Below are positions 33,736 through 43,409 of a stretch of 64,000 bases of DNA, one piece after another (position 1 is the first letter of the stretch; each line of letters opens with the position of its first letter). The position numbers and the translations under genes were made by a program. This DNA comes from Alkalicoccobacillus gibsonii. Its GTDB lineage: Bacteria > Bacillota > Bacilli > Bacillales > Bacillaceae_D. Where the stretch lies: assembly GCF_016798245.1 (NCBI RefSeq), contig NZ_JAEUZA010000004.1:248001-312000 (forward strand). Reading direction: 5' to 3'. The notes below the pieces were generated by a model. The model worked only from the letters and a program-made list of their open reading frames with translations, did not search any database and was not told the origin of the DNA.

Positions 33736-34797
33736 TTATTGTTCGCGTAATTCATGTAATTGATCTGCTTTGAAAATTCCTTTCTCTGTTACGATTGCTG
33801 TAATTAAGGAATGATCGGTTACATCAAAAGCAGGGTTATAGGTTTTAACATTCTTAGGTGCCATAGGTTCAGTATACCACTTTGATGTAATTTCTTCAGC
33901 CGAGCGTTCTTCAATGACAATTTCTTGTCCCGTTTGACACTCAAAATCAATCGTCGAAGTAGGGGCACATACATAAAAAGGAATGCCGTAATGCTTTGCA
34001 AGAATGGCAACACCTGATGTTCCAATTTTGTTCGCAGTATCTCCGTTTGCAGCGACTCGGTCGCACCCAACAAGTACAGCTTGAATTTTACCCTCACTCA
34101 TAACAATTGAAGCCATGTTGTCACAAATAAGCGTGACATCAACATTTGCTTCAGAAAGCTCCCAAGCGGTTAATCTTGCACCTTGAAGCAAAGGACGAGT
34201 TTCATCAGCAAATACGTTAAAATCATAACCTTTTTGCTGCCCGAGATAGATCGGAGCCAGTGCGGTACCGTATTTAGCTGTTGCGATTGTTCCAGCATTA
34301 CAATGAGTTAAAATGCCGAAGCCAGGTTCAAGAAGAGTGAGGGCATATTCACCGATCGCTTCACATACTTGTTCATCCTCTAATTGAATCGCTTTTGCTT
34401 CTTCTCGTAATCCGGTAATAACTACTTCAATTCCATTTGAATGATTGAGTAATTGTTCAAATCGAGCTTCCATTCGGTTGAGTGCCCAGAATAAATTCAC
34501 GGCAGTAGGGCGGGACGAGGTAAGGTACGCTTTACTTTTAAGAAACGTATGTCTTAGCTCATCCATTGTATTTGCGGAACTATGCTTTACTGCTAAGTAC
34601 ACTCCGTATGCGGCTGCAATTCCAATGGCAGGTGCGCCGCGTACTTTTAGTTGAACAATGGCATCCCAAACGTCCTCCGGTTTTCTTAATTCCTCGTATA
34701 CCTTTTGGCCAGGAAGAAGGGTTTGATCTAATATCACCAAAGCCTCTCCATCATCAGATAGACGAACGGATTGAATGACATCAATAAGCTGTTTCAT
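33736..34797 (-). CDS. mtnA: S-methyl-5-thioribose-1-phosphate isomerase MtnA
   Basis: 353 residues, eIF2B-alpha-like fold. It converts methylthioribose-1-phosphate to methylthioribulose-1-phosphate in methionine salvage. Signatures include [34 protein letters not shown] (catalytic Cys), [19 protein letters not shown] and [19 protein letters not shown] (catalytic Asp). It is the last gene of the leftward S-box operon, 13 bp after mtnK and before a strong terminator. It supplies the substrate for MtnB encoded on the divergent arm. Confidence 0.97.
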   Translation of the reverse strand: MKQLIDVIQSVRLSDDGEALVILDQTLLPGQKVYEELRKPEDVWDAIVQLKVRGAPAIGIAAAYGVYLAVKHSSANTMDELRHTFLKSKAYLTSSRPTAVNLFWALNRMEARFEQLLNHSNGIEVVITGLREEAKAIQLEDEQVCEAIGEYALTLLEPGFGILTHCNAGTIATAKYGTALAPIYLGQQKGYDFNVFADETRPLLQGARLTAWELSEANVDVTLICDNMASIVMSEGKIQAVLVGCDRVAANGDTANKIGTSGVAILAKHYGIPFYVCAPTSTIDFECQTGQEIVIEERSAEEITSKWYTEPMAPKNVKTYNPAFDVTDHSLITAIVTEKGIFKADQLHELREQ

Positions 34798-34810
34798 TTA
34801 CTATCTCTCC

Positions 34811-36022
34811 TTACGCATATTCACTAATGACACGAGTGAAATCTTCTCCATGAAAGAAATCCTGTCTATTTAAAATAAACACCTTTGCCGCCTTCAAGCA
34901 CGCTATCTCAGCAGCTGCTCGTTTGGTCGGATTCGTTATACTTGTAAGGTCTTCAACAGGTGCGAGACCAATGACTCTGCGTGCAAGCTCAAGACCTACA
35001 ACAGCAGCCGTGTCTGTAAGTAATTCCTCCAAATAATATTCTAAGAACCCAGGGTATTCGGCGACTCGTTCTGTGACTTGATCATAAAAGGCATATGTGA
35101 ACTTTTCCTTAAATTGATCAATAATTTCTCGAATCGTTGTAAGTACATACGATGTATACGATTCACGTTCAACCGGATCATCAATCGTTTGTTCACCATT
35201 AACATAAGCAAAGATTAAATTAGCAATGATATTACCGACGTCGTAGCCAGCTGGTCCATAAAAAGCAAATTCTGCGTCAATCACTTTTGTTTGGTTTTCT
35301 GTTACAAAAATCGATCCAGTGTGGAAATCACCATGAATGAGTGACTGAGCTTTCGTTAAAAATTGAAACTTGAGTTTAGCCGTCTCTAACGCTAATTGTT
35401 CATCTCCCCAAAATTCTTCTTGAACATAAGGAAGAGTCTCGCTAAATACTTCATTTCGTGGGCAGTCGTAAAATGGTTCTGTATACACTAAATCTTCTGT
35501 TATCTCACAGAGCTCAGGGTTAATAAAGGCTTTTACTTGCTCCTTCTTATCTTTATGATTAAGTACAAGATCGGACGTTAAGAGCAATGTTTGAACGAGA
35601 AATGTGGAAAGATGATCGCTAAGCAACGGAAACGTTTGTTTATGCAAAAATGCTTTTCTGAGAATGGTGTAATCCGAAAGGTCCTCCATCACGGTACAAT
35701 TCATAACGGGATCATAATGATAGACCTCTGGTACATATTCGGGAACTAGTTCTCCTTGTATTTTTAGGATATCATGTTCAATTCGATTCCGATCGGGTGA
35801 CACTTTAAACTCGTCGGAAATTCTGGCAACAGGACCAGCTTGCTTAATGATAACTGATTGAGAGGTTTGTGGATCGACTAATCGAAAGACATAATTTAAG
35901 TTCCCGTCACCAATCTCTTCACATGTGATAGTAGAGTCTTCGGGAAAGATTGATAAGGTTTTGGCGTATTCAATGGCTTCTGTTTCTGTCATTGTGAAGT
36001 AACGATCAGTAAAGGTTGTCAC
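34811..36022 (-). CDS. mtnK: S-methyl-5-thioribose kinase MtnK
   Basis: A 403-residue kinase of the APH/ePK-like fold that phosphorylates methylthioribose with ATP. Motifs are EIGDGNLNYVFRL near the N-terminus, the invariant Lys in VIIKQAGP, catalytic loop SLIHGDFHTGSIFV and metal-binding VIDAEFAFYGPAGYDVG. GTG start with GGAGG upstream. It lies between the importer permease gene and mtnA, which supports the idea that the importer delivers methylthioribose straight to this kinase. Confidence 0.97.
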   Translation of the reverse strand: MTTFTDRYFTMTETEAIEYAKTLSIFPEDSTITCEEIGDGNLNYVFRLVDPQTSQSVIIKQAGPVARISDEFKVSPDRNRIEHDILKIQGELVPEYVPEVYHYDPVMNCTVMEDLSDYTILRKAFLHKQTFPLLSDHLSTFLVQTLLLTSDLVLNHKDKKEQVKAFINPELCEITEDLVYTEPFYDCPRNEVFSETLPYVQEEFWGDEQLALETAKLKFQFLTKAQSLIHGDFHTGSIFVTENQTKVIDAEFAFYGPAGYDVGNIIANLIFAYVNGEQTIDDPVERESYTSYVLTTIREIIDQFKEKFTYAFYDQVTERVAEYPGFLEYYLEELLTDTAAVVGLELARRVIGLAPVEDLTSITNPTKRAAAEIACLKAAKVFILNRQDFFHGEDFTRVISEYA

Positions 36023-36036
36023 AGGAATTCCTCCAT

Positions 36037-37023
36037 TTACTTTAATTTATAATAGGTAATGGCAAGGGCGAAAGCGAGTACGGAGCCTTTTACAATGTCC
36101 ATCGCATAATAAGGAACACTCAACATCACAAGCCCGTTTGCTAACACACCGATTAGAATAGCTCCAATAAAGGTACCTATGGCATTCGGTTTGCCAGCAC
36201 CAAAGACAGCAAAGCCTATAAAGGCCGCAGCCACAGCGTCCATTAAATACGAGCCACCGGCATTAATTTCTGCGGTCATGACCCTGGAAGCTAAGACGAT
36301 TCCACCGAGAGCGGCAAAAAAAGCAGAAAGAAGGTAAGCTAACACTTTATATTTATTAACGGCAATTCCTGATAGCCTTGCTGCTTCTTCGTTTCCGCCG
36401 ATTATATAAAGGCTTCGGCCATGTTTTGTATAAGTTAAAAACAGATGAACAAAAACAACGCAGATTAACATGATGATAATAATGTAGGGTACCTGCCCAA
36501 TATTTGAAAAGAATGAAGGGATGGAACCTTCTGCGTAACTTCCATCTGACATGATCATGTTTTCAGAGATAGTGGCCCCCCTGGTGTAGGTAAGAGCAAC
36601 ACCTTGAATAATAAACATCGTCGCTAACGTCATGAGCAAGTCCGGAATTTTAATTTTGACAATCATAAATGCATTAAATAATCCAACTACTAAACAAGCA
36701 ATGATAGCAATACTTACACTTACAAGAGTTGCTTGTGAATACCAAACAAACATAGACATGACAACAGCGTTGGACAATGAAGCGGTGGAACCAACGGATA
36801 AATCAAATCCTCCCACTGCCAATGAGATCGTTATACCAATTGCAATGATTGTGACAATGGAGATCGACCTCAGAATGGTGATGACATTACTCGTCTGCAA
36901 AAAAGAAGAATTTGCTAGCGAGAAGCCGACAATTAATAAAAGGATAAGGATGATCGTTCCATAGCGATACAAAAATTGAAAGATAGTGAAAGATGAAGAA
37001 TGGTTCACATCGGGTTCAGACAT
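36037..37023 (-). CDS. Ribose-type ABC transporter permease (predicted methylthioribose importer)
   Basis: 328 residues from ATG 37023 (GGAGGAAATCAAG upstream). It has 8-10 hydrophobic segments and the RbsC/BPD_transp_2 pattern with GGFDLSVGSTASLSNAV, TLATMFIIQG, GGNEEAARLSGIAV and AAAFIGFAVFGAGKPNAIG. The open frame extends 28 codons further upstream inside the ATPase gene, but that part is not family-like. It overlaps the ATPase gene by 8 bp. The substrate is inferred from co-transcription with mtnK/mtnA behind an S-box riboswitch. Confidence 0.85.
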   Translation of the reverse strand: MSEPDVNHSSSFTIFQFLYRYGTIILILLLIVGFSLANSSFLQTSNVITILRSISIVTIIAIGITISLAVGGFDLSVGSTASLSNAVVMSMFVWYSQATLVSVSIAIIACLVVGLFNAFMIVKIKIPDLLMTLATMFIIQGVALTYTRGATISENMIMSDGSYAEGSIPSFFSNIGQVPYIIIIMLICVVFVHLFLTYTKHGRSLYIIGGNEEAARLSGIAVNKYKVLAYLLSAFFAALGGIVLASRVMTAEINAGGSYLMDAVAAAFIGFAVFGAGKPNAIGTFIGAILIGVLANGLVMLSVPYYAMDIVKGSVLAFALAITYYKLK

Positions 37024-38518
37024 CTTGATTTCCTCCAGTAGAAAGGTAGAGAAGCTCTTCTTCGCTTGTCTCTGCCGTTCGTAATTCCTTAACAATTTGT
37101 CCATCATAGAGAACGTAGATCCGATCTGTCATACCAATCACATCTGCTAATTCACATGAGGCATAGATGACCCCTTTTCCACGCGCAGCAAGCTCATGAA
37201 TAATAGTAAAAATATCTTTTCTGGCTCCTACATCTACCCCTTTGGTTGGTTCATCAAAGATATACACATCTGCATCAGTGGCTAACCACTTTCCAATTGC
37301 GACCTTTTGTTGATTACCACCTGATAAATGCTGGACTAGGGTATCGGCGGTTGGGGTTTTAATACTTAGATCTGAAATGATTTTGGTTGCACTCTTTTTC
37401 TGTGTTGATCGATTGAGCCATCCAAGCAGACTACTATGTTTTTTTAGTGTAGAGGCTGTTACATTTGTTTGAATGGATTCTTGAACCATTACACCTTCTT
37501 TTCGACGCTCCTCTGGTATAAGTGCCAAGCCAGATTTGACGGCCTGATAAGGAGAATAAAAGGTCACAGTATGGCCTTTAAATGTAAGGGATCCAGACTT
37601 GGTCGGGCTTGCCCCAAACAACAGTTTACAAAGCTCTGTTTTGCCTGCACCAACCAATCCCGCAAGGCCAATAATCTCCCCACCTCGAACATGAAGAGAA
37701 GCCTGTTGGACCTTGTGGCCATCTGAAAGTGAATCTGCAATGAGTAATGACTCTCCGATTGTGGAAGAACGATCGGGATATTGTTGTCTTAATGGTTCTC
37801 CCAACATATCTTCAACTACTTGATTGATGGAAGTGTTTGAAGACAGGTTAGTAGATACATGGCGTCCGTTTTTCATGACTGTAATCGTGTCACATATCTC
37901 AAAAAGCTCTGGAAGACGATGAGAGATAAATACAACAGCAACTTGTTTCGCAAGTAATTCGCGTACTATTGTGAAGAGGCGATTTGTCTCAGTTAAACTG
38001 AGTGGTGCTGTCGGTTCATCCAAAATGAGCAAGCGACATTCTGACATAACGGCTGCTGCGATTAAAACCATTTGCTTCTCTGCAAGCGAAAGCTCACTTA
38101 CTAGCTTTTTTGACGAAATGTTAATCCCTAAAGAACGCAAAGAAGTTGACGCTTTTTCGTGGAGTGATTTCCACCGTATGAATGTACGGCTTTTCTTTTT
38201 ACCATACTCACGCATCAGGATGGTTTCTCCAACCGTCGCATAGGGGACTAAAGCTGTATCCACTTCTTGATGAACAATTTGAATGCCTTGCTGCTGCGCT
38301 TCTTTTACTGACCGAATGGAAATATGTTCACCGTCTACTAAAATGGTTCCTGTGTAATGGGGAACGCCACCTGATAAGACATTCATTAACGTTGACTTTC
38401 CCGCGCCATTTGCACCAATTAATGCATGCGCAGATCCGCTTTTAATTGTAAATGATGCCGCGTCAAGTGCCCGAACTCCTGGATACGTAACTGAAATGTT
38501 GTTCATTTGTAATTCCAT
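37016..38518 (-). CDS. Ribose-type ABC transporter ATP-binding protein
   Basis: 500 residues with two fused nucleotide-binding domains (RbsA/MglA layout). The first has Walker A IGANGAGKST, signature LSLAEKQMV and Walker B RLLILDEPTA. The second has a degenerate Walker A region GLVGAGKTEL, signature LSGGNQQKVAIGKWL and Walker B VYIFDEPTKGVDVG. It powers the permease encoded next to it. Shine-Dalgarno AGGTGAT. Importer energising is established for the family; methylthioribose as substrate is inference. Confidence 0.92.
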   Translation of the reverse strand: MELQMNNISVTYPGVRALDAASFTIKSGSAHALIGANGAGKSTLMNVLSGGVPHYTGTILVDGEHISIRSVKEAQQQGIQIVHQEVDTALVPYATVGETILMREYGKKKSRTFIRWKSLHEKASTSLRSLGINISSKKLVSELSLAEKQMVLIAAAVMSECRLLILDEPTAPLSLTETNRLFTIVRELLAKQVAVVFISHRLPELFEICDTITVMKNGRHVSTNLSSNTSINQVVEDMLGEPLRQQYPDRSSTIGESLLIADSLSDGHKVQQASLHVRGGEIIGLAGLVGAGKTELCKLLFGASPTKSGSLTFKGHTVTFYSPYQAVKSGLALIPEERRKEGVMVQESIQTNVTASTLKKHSSLLGWLNRSTQKKSATKIISDLSIKTPTADTLVQHLSGGNQQKVAIGKWLATDADVYIFDEPTKGVDVGARKDIFTIIHELAARGKGVIYASCELADVIGMTDRIYVLYDGQIVKELRTAETSEEELLYLSTGGNQDV

Positions 38519-38526
38519 AACATCAC

Positions 38527-39630
38527 CTACTGCTTGTTATGTTCTTTTAATGTTTTCATCCAGTCTTCCTCAAAGGCCTCTGATTGACCCCATCCTGGGA
38601 TGACCTCAGATAAAGAAACCATATTCACACCTGATGCCTCATTTAGCTGATCGCTTGAAATTAGGGAAGCTTCTAAATCATAGAATTGAGGCGTCTCTTC
38701 ATCAGCCAACTTCTTTGCAAGAAGTCGTAAGTTAATCGTTCCAATTAATTTTGGATCAACAGCAGCCGTGTATTGCCATGTCGTTTGATCCTCTTGCATA
38801 ATCTGAAGGTCAGCGTTTGATACATCAATACCATAAATGTTAATTTCATCACGACCAGCTTCTTCAAGTGCGCGAGCTGCACCGATAGCAAATGCATCCC
38901 ATGTTGCAAAAATGGCATCAATTTCACCTTCAGGGTATTTGTTTAAAAGGGCGGCTACAGCATTTTGAGTTTGGGTAGAAGTATCTTCAGAGGCTACGCC
39001 AAACCGTTCTAATTCATTGATACCTGGATTCTCAGCAAGCACTTCTTGATAAACCGCATCGCGTCGAACCATTGGTGGGAACCCGTCAACCCATAAATAA
39101 AGGATGTTAGCTTCTTCGTTGTAATCCTCCACTAACTGATTTAATGCTAGAGTAGCAAGCTCCTCATCATCCTGAGAAGTAAGTGTGACACCTTCAATAG
39201 ACTCAAGTTCAGGATTGGAATCAAACGTAACGACTTCAATTCCTTTATCTACTGCTCGTTTTACCGCATCCACTGTTGCAGCATCATCACCGTGGGAGAG
39301 AATGAGTCCATCATAATTGGCATCAATGGCTTGCGATATGGCATCATGGTAACTTGCTGTATCACCGTTTGCCATAAATGTATCTACTTCAAAGCCTAAA
39401 GCTTTACCTTCTTCTTGAACGCCGGCGAGATATTGTGCCGTATGATCATCGCCTCCAATCTTACGAATGACCTTAACTTTAGCCCCTTTACCTTCAGCGA
39501 AACGCTCTGGTACACCTTCCAATTGAACATCAGCTTGAGCTTCTTGGGCAGAGTCATCTCCACACCCAGTTAGTAAAAATAAAGCGGCAGTTGTTGCTCC
39601 AATTGTTGTGAATCCAAATGATTTTCTCAT
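38527..39630 (-). CDS. Sugar-binding lipoprotein of the S-box ABC importer
   Basis: A 367-residue lipoprotein. The signal peptide ends in lipobox LLTGC (Cys about 23) followed by GDDS. The mature part is a periplasmic-binding-protein type 1 fold, with SQAIDANYDGLILSHGDDAATVDAV and VVTFDSN, like ribose/autoinducer-2 binding proteins. It is the first gene of the leftward operon, directly behind a SAM-I riboswitch with its terminator at 39663-39694. GGAGAGATGAGAAG precedes ATG. By context it should capture 5-methylthioribose or a close thiosugar. Confidence 0.9.
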   Translation of the reverse strand: MRKSFGFTTIGATTAALFLLTGCGDDSAQEAQADVQLEGVPERFAEGKGAKVKVIRKIGGDDHTAQYLAGVQEEGKALGFEVDTFMANGDTASYHDAISQAIDANYDGLILSHGDDAATVDAVKRAVDKGIEVVTFDSNPELESIEGVTLTSQDDEELATLALNQLVEDYNEEANILYLWVDGFPPMVRRDAVYQEVLAENPGINELERFGVASEDTSTQTQNAVAALLNKYPEGEIDAIFATWDAFAIGAARALEEAGRDEINIYGIDVSNADLQIMQEDQTTWQYTAAVDPKLIGTINLRLLAKKLADEETPQFYDLEASLISSDQLNEASGVNMVSLSEVIPGWGQSEAFEEDWMKTLKEHNKQ

Positions 39631-39662
39631 CTTCTCATCTCTCCATTTATAAAAAATAAATT

Positions 39663-39694
39663 AAAAAAGCCTCTTTCATGAAAGAAAGAGGCTT
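39663..39694 (-). terminator. Riboswitch-controlled terminator
   Basis: On the minus strand AAGCCTCTTTC / GAAAGAGGCTT followed by T-run. Expression platform of the SAM-I riboswitch at 39712-39857. Confidence 0.9.
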
Positions 39695-39711
39695 GATCAC
39701 TAGGATTCAAC

Positions 39712-39857
39712 CTCTTATCTTTCAGACTCAGCATGAGTCTGTTGGATGTAGCACCGTGCCTTAAAACCTTAAAGGTTTTCATTCTCATAAGTGAGAATGA
39801 GTAGGTCGGTTGCCGGGCTTCACAGGGCCAATTCCCTCAGCCAGCTCTCGATAAGAG
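39712..39857 (-). ncRNA. SAM-I (S-box) riboswitch, importer-mtnKA operon
   Basis: On the minus strand CTCTTATCGAGAGCTGGCTGAGGGA opens the element. It is followed by GAAGCCCGGCAACC, a long P3 arm, AAGGTTTTAAGGCACGGTGCTACATCC and a closing GATAAGAGG that pairs with the first CTCTTATC to form P1. All S-box landmarks are present. High S-adenosylmethionine should favour the terminator downstream, so importer, mtnK and mtnA are made when methionine/SAM is low. Confidence 0.95.
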
Positions 39858-39917
39858 TTACATATTCAATTAATGAAGAAGTTACCTTCATTTTCCCAAT
39901 CAGAGTAATTGGTTTAA

Positions 39918-39946
39918 ATATTACGAGGAAAGAATTCAGTTGTCAA
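39918..39946 (-). promoter_or_regulatory. SigA promoter, leftward S-box operon
   Basis: On the minus strand TTGACA, a 17-bp spacer and TAATAT, about 60 bp before the aptamer. Confidence 0.75.
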
Positions 39947-39974
39947 TAGATTCTGATAAAATGATTTTTGCTAA

Positions 39975-40003
39975 TTGACAGAATAGATGTACACTGTCAT
40001 AAT
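39975..40003 (+). promoter_or_regulatory. SigA promoter, mtnWXBD operon
   Basis: TTGACA (39975-39980), a 17-bp spacer and CATAAT (39998-40003), about 45 bp before the second S-box. The two -35 boxes of the divergent promoters are only about 28 bp apart. Confidence 0.75.
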
Positions 40004-40047
40004 CCTTAGTAGATTTATCAACATTACAAAACAAATAATGATTTTAC

Positions 40048-40158
40048 TCTTATGAAGAGCTGGTGGAGGGAAGATCCCGATGATACCCGGCAACCTGTTT
40101 TGACGATTATGTCCATTCAAGGTGCTAATTCTCACAAGATCACTTGGTAGATAAGAGG
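40048..40158 (+). ncRNA. SAM-I (S-box) riboswitch, mtnWXBD operon
   Basis: Starts CTCTTATGAAGAGCTGGTGGAGGGA, then GATACCCGGCAACC, AAGGTGCTAATTC, and closes with GATAAGAG pairing to the 5' CTCTTAT. It has a shorter P3 than the leftward element. The terminator at 40177-40210 is the expression platform; SAM binding should stop transcription before mtnW. Confidence 0.95.
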
Positions 40159-40176
40159 ACAAGATAAACAATGACT

Positions 40177-40210
40177 ACCGTCCTCTTTTTCATTTAAGAG
40201 GACGGTTTTG
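40177..40210 (+). terminator. Riboswitch-controlled terminator before mtnW
   Basis: ACCGTCCTCTT / AAGAGGACGGT stem followed by TTTTG. Its 5' side lies downstream of the aptamer P1 strand AAGAGGA, with which it can compete. Confidence 0.88.
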
Positions 40211-40233
40211 TTTGTATGGAGAGGAGACGATTT

Positions 40234-41457
40234 ATGAGTTTTATAACTGTTACTTACCGAGTATTTGATCAAAAACATGATCTCCATAAAAAGGCAGAGT
40301 CCATTGCACTTGGTTTAACGATTGGTTCATGGACGCATTTACCAGCACTTGAAAAAAAGCAGCTACAGGCTCATAAGGGCGAGGTGGTAGAAGTCGTTGA
40401 AGAAGAATCAGCCGAACAAACCACTAGATACTTTAAGGATTCACGCACCACGGGGCGCATCAAAATCGCGTATCCATTGGCCAATTTTTCAAACGATCTT
40501 CCTGCTATCCTAACAACTGTTTTTGGAAAGCTATCACTTGATGGAGAAATAAAGTTAATTGATATAGAATTTCCGCCAGAGCTAGAGCAATCTTTCCCTG
40601 GTCCTGCATTTGGAATTGATGGCGTCAGGGAATTAGTTCGTGTATATGACCGTCCTCTTGTTATGAGTATTTTCAAAGGGATGATCGGCAAGGGTACGCA
40701 AGAATTTAGTCAGCAATTATCGGATCAACTTCTAGGTGGGGTTGATTTAGTAAAGGATGATGAGATTTTATTTGAAAATCCATTAACGCCTTTTCATCAA
40801 AGAGTGGAGATCGGAAGCAAGATTATACGTCAAATTCATGAAGAGACCGGAGAGAAAAAGCTCTATGCAGTCAATCTAACTGGTCGAACATTTGAACTAA
40901 AGGAGAAGGCAAAACAAGCAGTAGAGAATGGAGCTACAGCACTATTATTTAATGTGTTTGCCTACGGGTTAGATGTCTTACAGGCATTAGCAGAAGACGC
41001 TGACATACATATCCCAATCATGGCACATCCAGCGGTGTCCGGGGCATATACGGCTTCACCGTTTCATGGCATATCAAACCGTGTGTTGCTAGGAAAGCTA
41101 TTGCGATTGGCAGGAGCCGATCTAGTGTTGTTCCCATCTCCTTACGGTAGTGTTGCCCTTGATAAGTCAGAAACAGATGCGATTGCACATGCATTGACAG
41201 AAGACGGTCAACTTAAAAAGGCATTTCCTGTGCCATCTGCCGGTATCCATCCAGGACTAACTCCAAAGCTGATTCATGACTTTGGTCGTGATTGTGTGAT
41301 TAATGCGGGGGGCGGAATTCATGGGCACCCAAGTGGCGCGCGATCCGGCGCGAAGGCATTTAGAGATGCGATTGATGGCGTGATTCATACGTCCTTAGCG
41401 AATGCAGCAAAGGAATCATCTGAGCTTAACGCAGCGCTTGAATTATGGGGGAGTTAG
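40234..41457 (+). CDS. mtnW: 2,3-diketo-5-methylthiopentyl-1-phosphate enolase MtnW (RuBisCO-like)
   Basis: 407 residues, RuBisCO-like protein of the YkrW/MtnW branch. It tautomerises diketo-methylthiopentyl phosphate to the enol form. [24 protein letters not shown] and [14 protein letters not shown] (with the Lys carbamylated in this family and the metal-binding DDE) are visible, as is the phosphate-binding [18 protein letters not shown] chose ATG 40234, 7 nt after GGAGAGGAG; the frame also opens at 40216 inside the ribosome-binding region. First gene of the rightward S-box operon. Confidence 0.95.
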   Translation: MSFITVTYRVFDQKHDLHKKAESIALGLTIGSWTHLPALEKKQLQAHKGEVVEVVEEESAEQTTRYFKDSRTTGRIKIAYPLANFSNDLPAILTTVFGKLSLDGEIKLIDIEFPPELEQSFPGPAFGIDGVRELVRVYDRPLVMSIFKGMIGKGTQEFSQQLSDQLLGGVDLVKDDEILFENPLTPFHQRVEIGSKIIRQIHEETGEKKLYAVNLTGRTFELKEKAKQAVENGATALLFNVFAYGLDVLQALAEDADIHIPIMAHPAVSGAYTASPFHGISNRVLLGKLLRLAGADLVLFPSPYGSVALDKSETDAIAHALTEDGQLKKAFPVPSAGIHPGLTPKLIHDFGRDCVINAGGGIHGHPSGARSGAKAFRDAIDGVIHTSLANAAKESSELNAALELWGS

Positions 41458-41459
41458 AA

Positions 41460-42143
41460 ATGAGTGAGGAAATGAGAAAGACACCTATTATTTTTTGTGA
41501 TTTTGATGGCACAATTACAACAAAAGATAATATTATCGCCATCATGCAATACGTCAATCCTCCTGGGTGGGAGGAAATAAAGGATGACATTCTAGCTGAG
41601 CGTGTCTCTATTCGTTCAGGAGTGGGCAAGCTCTTTCAATTGATTCCATCGAGTAAAAAAGAAGAGATTATTGAATTTGTGTTAGAGCAGGCAAATGTAC
41701 GTGAAGGATTTCAAGAGTTTCTTCAATTTGTAAGAGAGCATCACATTCCGCTGAAAATCGTAAGTGGGGGAATTGACTTTTTTGTAGAGCCTGTTCTTAA
41801 GCCTTTTGGAATCACTCATAGCCTGTACTGCAATGGAAGTCGTTTTGATCAACCGACCATTCACATTACGTGGCCTCATCGTTGCGACTCGCTTTGTTCC
41901 AATGACTGTGGATGCTGTAAACCAACAATCCTAAGACATTACCCAAGTGAGACATACTACAAAATTGTGATTGGAGATTCCATTACAGATTTGCAGGCAG
42001 CAAAAGAAGCGGATGAAGTCTTTGCATGTGGATCATTTTTGTTAGAGAAATGTCGTGAGCTATCTTTAAAGCATTCAGCGTTTACAAGCTTTCATGAAGT
42101 GATTCATCATCTCGAAGCAAGGCGGGAGGAGGTCATACGTTGA
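41460..42143 (+). CDS. mtnX: 2-hydroxy-3-keto-5-methylthiopentenyl-1-phosphate phosphatase MtnX
   Basis: A 227-residue HAD-superfamily phosphatase with nucleophile motif FCDFDGTIT (first Asp), [10 protein letters not shown] (motif II Ser) and [13 protein letters not shown] (motif IV). It removes phosphate from the enol made by MtnW. Start ATG 41460 with GGGGGAG 6 nt upstream; an earlier ATG at 41445 lies inside mtnW. The end overlaps mtnB by 4 bp. Confidence 0.95.
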   Translation: MSEEMRKTPIIFCDFDGTITTKDNIIAIMQYVNPPGWEEIKDDILAERVSIRSGVGKLFQLIPSSKKEEIIEFVLEQANVREGFQEFLQFVREHHIPLKIVSGGIDFFVEPVLKPFGITHSLYCNGSRFDQPTIHITWPHRCDSLCSNDCGCCKPTILRHYPSETYYKIVIGDSITDLQAAKEADEVFACGSFLLEKCRELSLKHSAFTSFHEVIHHLEARREEVIR

Positions 42144-42766
42144 AAGGAATACAGCTTTCATATGAGTCACAATGGAAAGAGTTAGCGGATATTAAGGATG
42201 AATTGGCTGCGCGTGATTGGTTTCCTGGCACCAGTGGAAATCTTTCAATTAAAGTGACAGATTCTCCGCTACAGTTTCTTGTAACAGCTAGTGGTCGAGA
42301 TAAACGAAAGAGAACCCCAGAGGACTTTTTGCTAGTTGATGAGTTCAGCCAGCCCATAGAGGATCATCAATTAAAACCCTCAGCGGAAACGATTCTTCAT
42401 CAACGAATCTATGAAAAAACAGATGCAGGATGCTCTCTCCATGTACATACGGTTGCTAATAATGTGGTTTCAGAGCTGTATGCAGATGAGGGAGAAATGA
42501 CCTTTCGTCAGCAAGAACTAATTAAAGCTTTTAACCTTTGGGAAGAAGATGCAGCTATAACCATTCCAATTGTACCAAATTATGCGGATCTTCCGAGGCT
42601 TGCAGAAGCTGTTGCAAATGAAATCAAACCAGGTGTGTTTGGTGTTCTTATCCGAAATCACGGCATTACTGTATGGGGCAAAAATGGTTTTGAAGCCAAG
42701 AAGCACCTCGAGGCATTTGAATTTTTGTTTGAGTACCATTTAAGACTAAAACAATTAACCAAATAG
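42140..42766 (+). CDS. mtnB: Methylthioribulose-1-phosphate dehydratase MtnB
   Basis: A 208-residue class II aldolase-fold enzyme that dehydrates methylthioribulose-1-phosphate. The motifs are [21 protein letters not shown] (two zinc His) and [14 protein letters not shown] (third His). TTG start at 42140 with GGAGGAGG upstream, overlapping mtnX by 4 bp, so the two are translationally coupled. It acts upstream of MtnW in the pathway. Confidence 0.95.
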   Translation: MKGIQLSYESQWKELADIKDELAARDWFPGTSGNLSIKVTDSPLQFLVTASGRDKRKRTPEDFLLVDEFSQPIEDHQLKPSAETILHQRIYEKTDAGCSLHVHTVANNVVSELYADEGEMTFRQQELIKAFNLWEEDAAITIPIVPNYADLPRLAEAVANEIKPGVFGVLIRNHGITVWGKNGFEAKKHLEAFEFLFEYHLRLKQLTK

Positions 42767-42778
42767 GAGGAAGATAAC

Positions 42779-43321
42779 ATGGCTGTTATTCATATTCGTC
42801 AAACAGGGCAAACGATCAAAGAGGATTCTGAGGTACGTGCTTTCTTAGAAAGCCAGGAAGTGCTATATGAGTATTGGGATCCAACCAAACTTCCTGAACG
42901 GTTACAAAATGAATGTCATCTAACAGATACAGATAAGGAAGAAGTACTTTCCACATTTAATGAAGATATTCGTTCGCTTGCAGAGCGTCGTGGGTACAAA
43001 AAATGGGATGTGATTGCTTTAAATGAACAAACACCAGATTTGGATGTACTCTTGAAGAAGTTTGAGCAGGTGCATACACATACAGAAGACGAGGTACGCG
43101 CAATTACCGCAGGCTCTGGTACATTTGTGATAAAAGGTGCCGAAACAGGTTACTTTGATGTCAATCTTTCACCTGGTGATGTGATTTCTGTTCCTGTAAA
43201 TATTCCGCACTTCTTTACATTATCAGAGGAACGTCAAGTTGTTGCTGTTCGTTTATTTATCGATCCAGAAGGTTGGGTTGCCCATACATTTGATGATCCA
43301 GATTTCAAGAAAGCTCAATAA
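42779..43321 (+). CDS. mtnD: Acireductone dioxygenase MtnD
   Basis: A 180-residue cupin enzyme that converts acireductone plus oxygen to the keto-acid of methionine and formate. The metal ligands are VHTHTEDEVRAI (His, His, Glu) and VNIPHFFTL (His). With Fe(II) it gives the on-pathway product and with Ni(II) the off-pathway one. Last gene of the operon, 12 bp after mtnB with AGGAGGAAG. No mtnE transaminase gene is seen here, so the final step must be encoded elsewhere. Confidence 0.96.
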   Translation: MAVIHIRQTGQTIKEDSEVRAFLESQEVLYEYWDPTKLPERLQNECHLTDTDKEEVLSTFNEDIRSLAERRGYKKWDVIALNEQTPDLDVLLKKFEQVHTHTEDEVRAITAGSGTFVIKGAETGYFDVNLSPGDVISVPVNIPHFFTLSEERQVVAVRLFIDPEGWVAHTFDDPDFKKAQ

Positions 43322-43409
43322 TTAAAGGCTCTTTCCTTTTCACTCATCATCATTCTGGCTATACTAGACGAGTACATGGAATGTATGTTTGAAGATAAGG
43401 AGAGATCGT

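Noticed and set aside
33684-33755. Longer N-terminus of the FAD oxidase
   Set aside because: It would start inside mtnA, run through a terminator hairpin and add residues absent from the family, whose dinucleotide motif begins right after ATG 33683.
36632-36964. 110-codon frame opposite the permease gene
   Set aside because: Antisense shadow of a clear transporter gene; hydrophobic pattern mirrors it.
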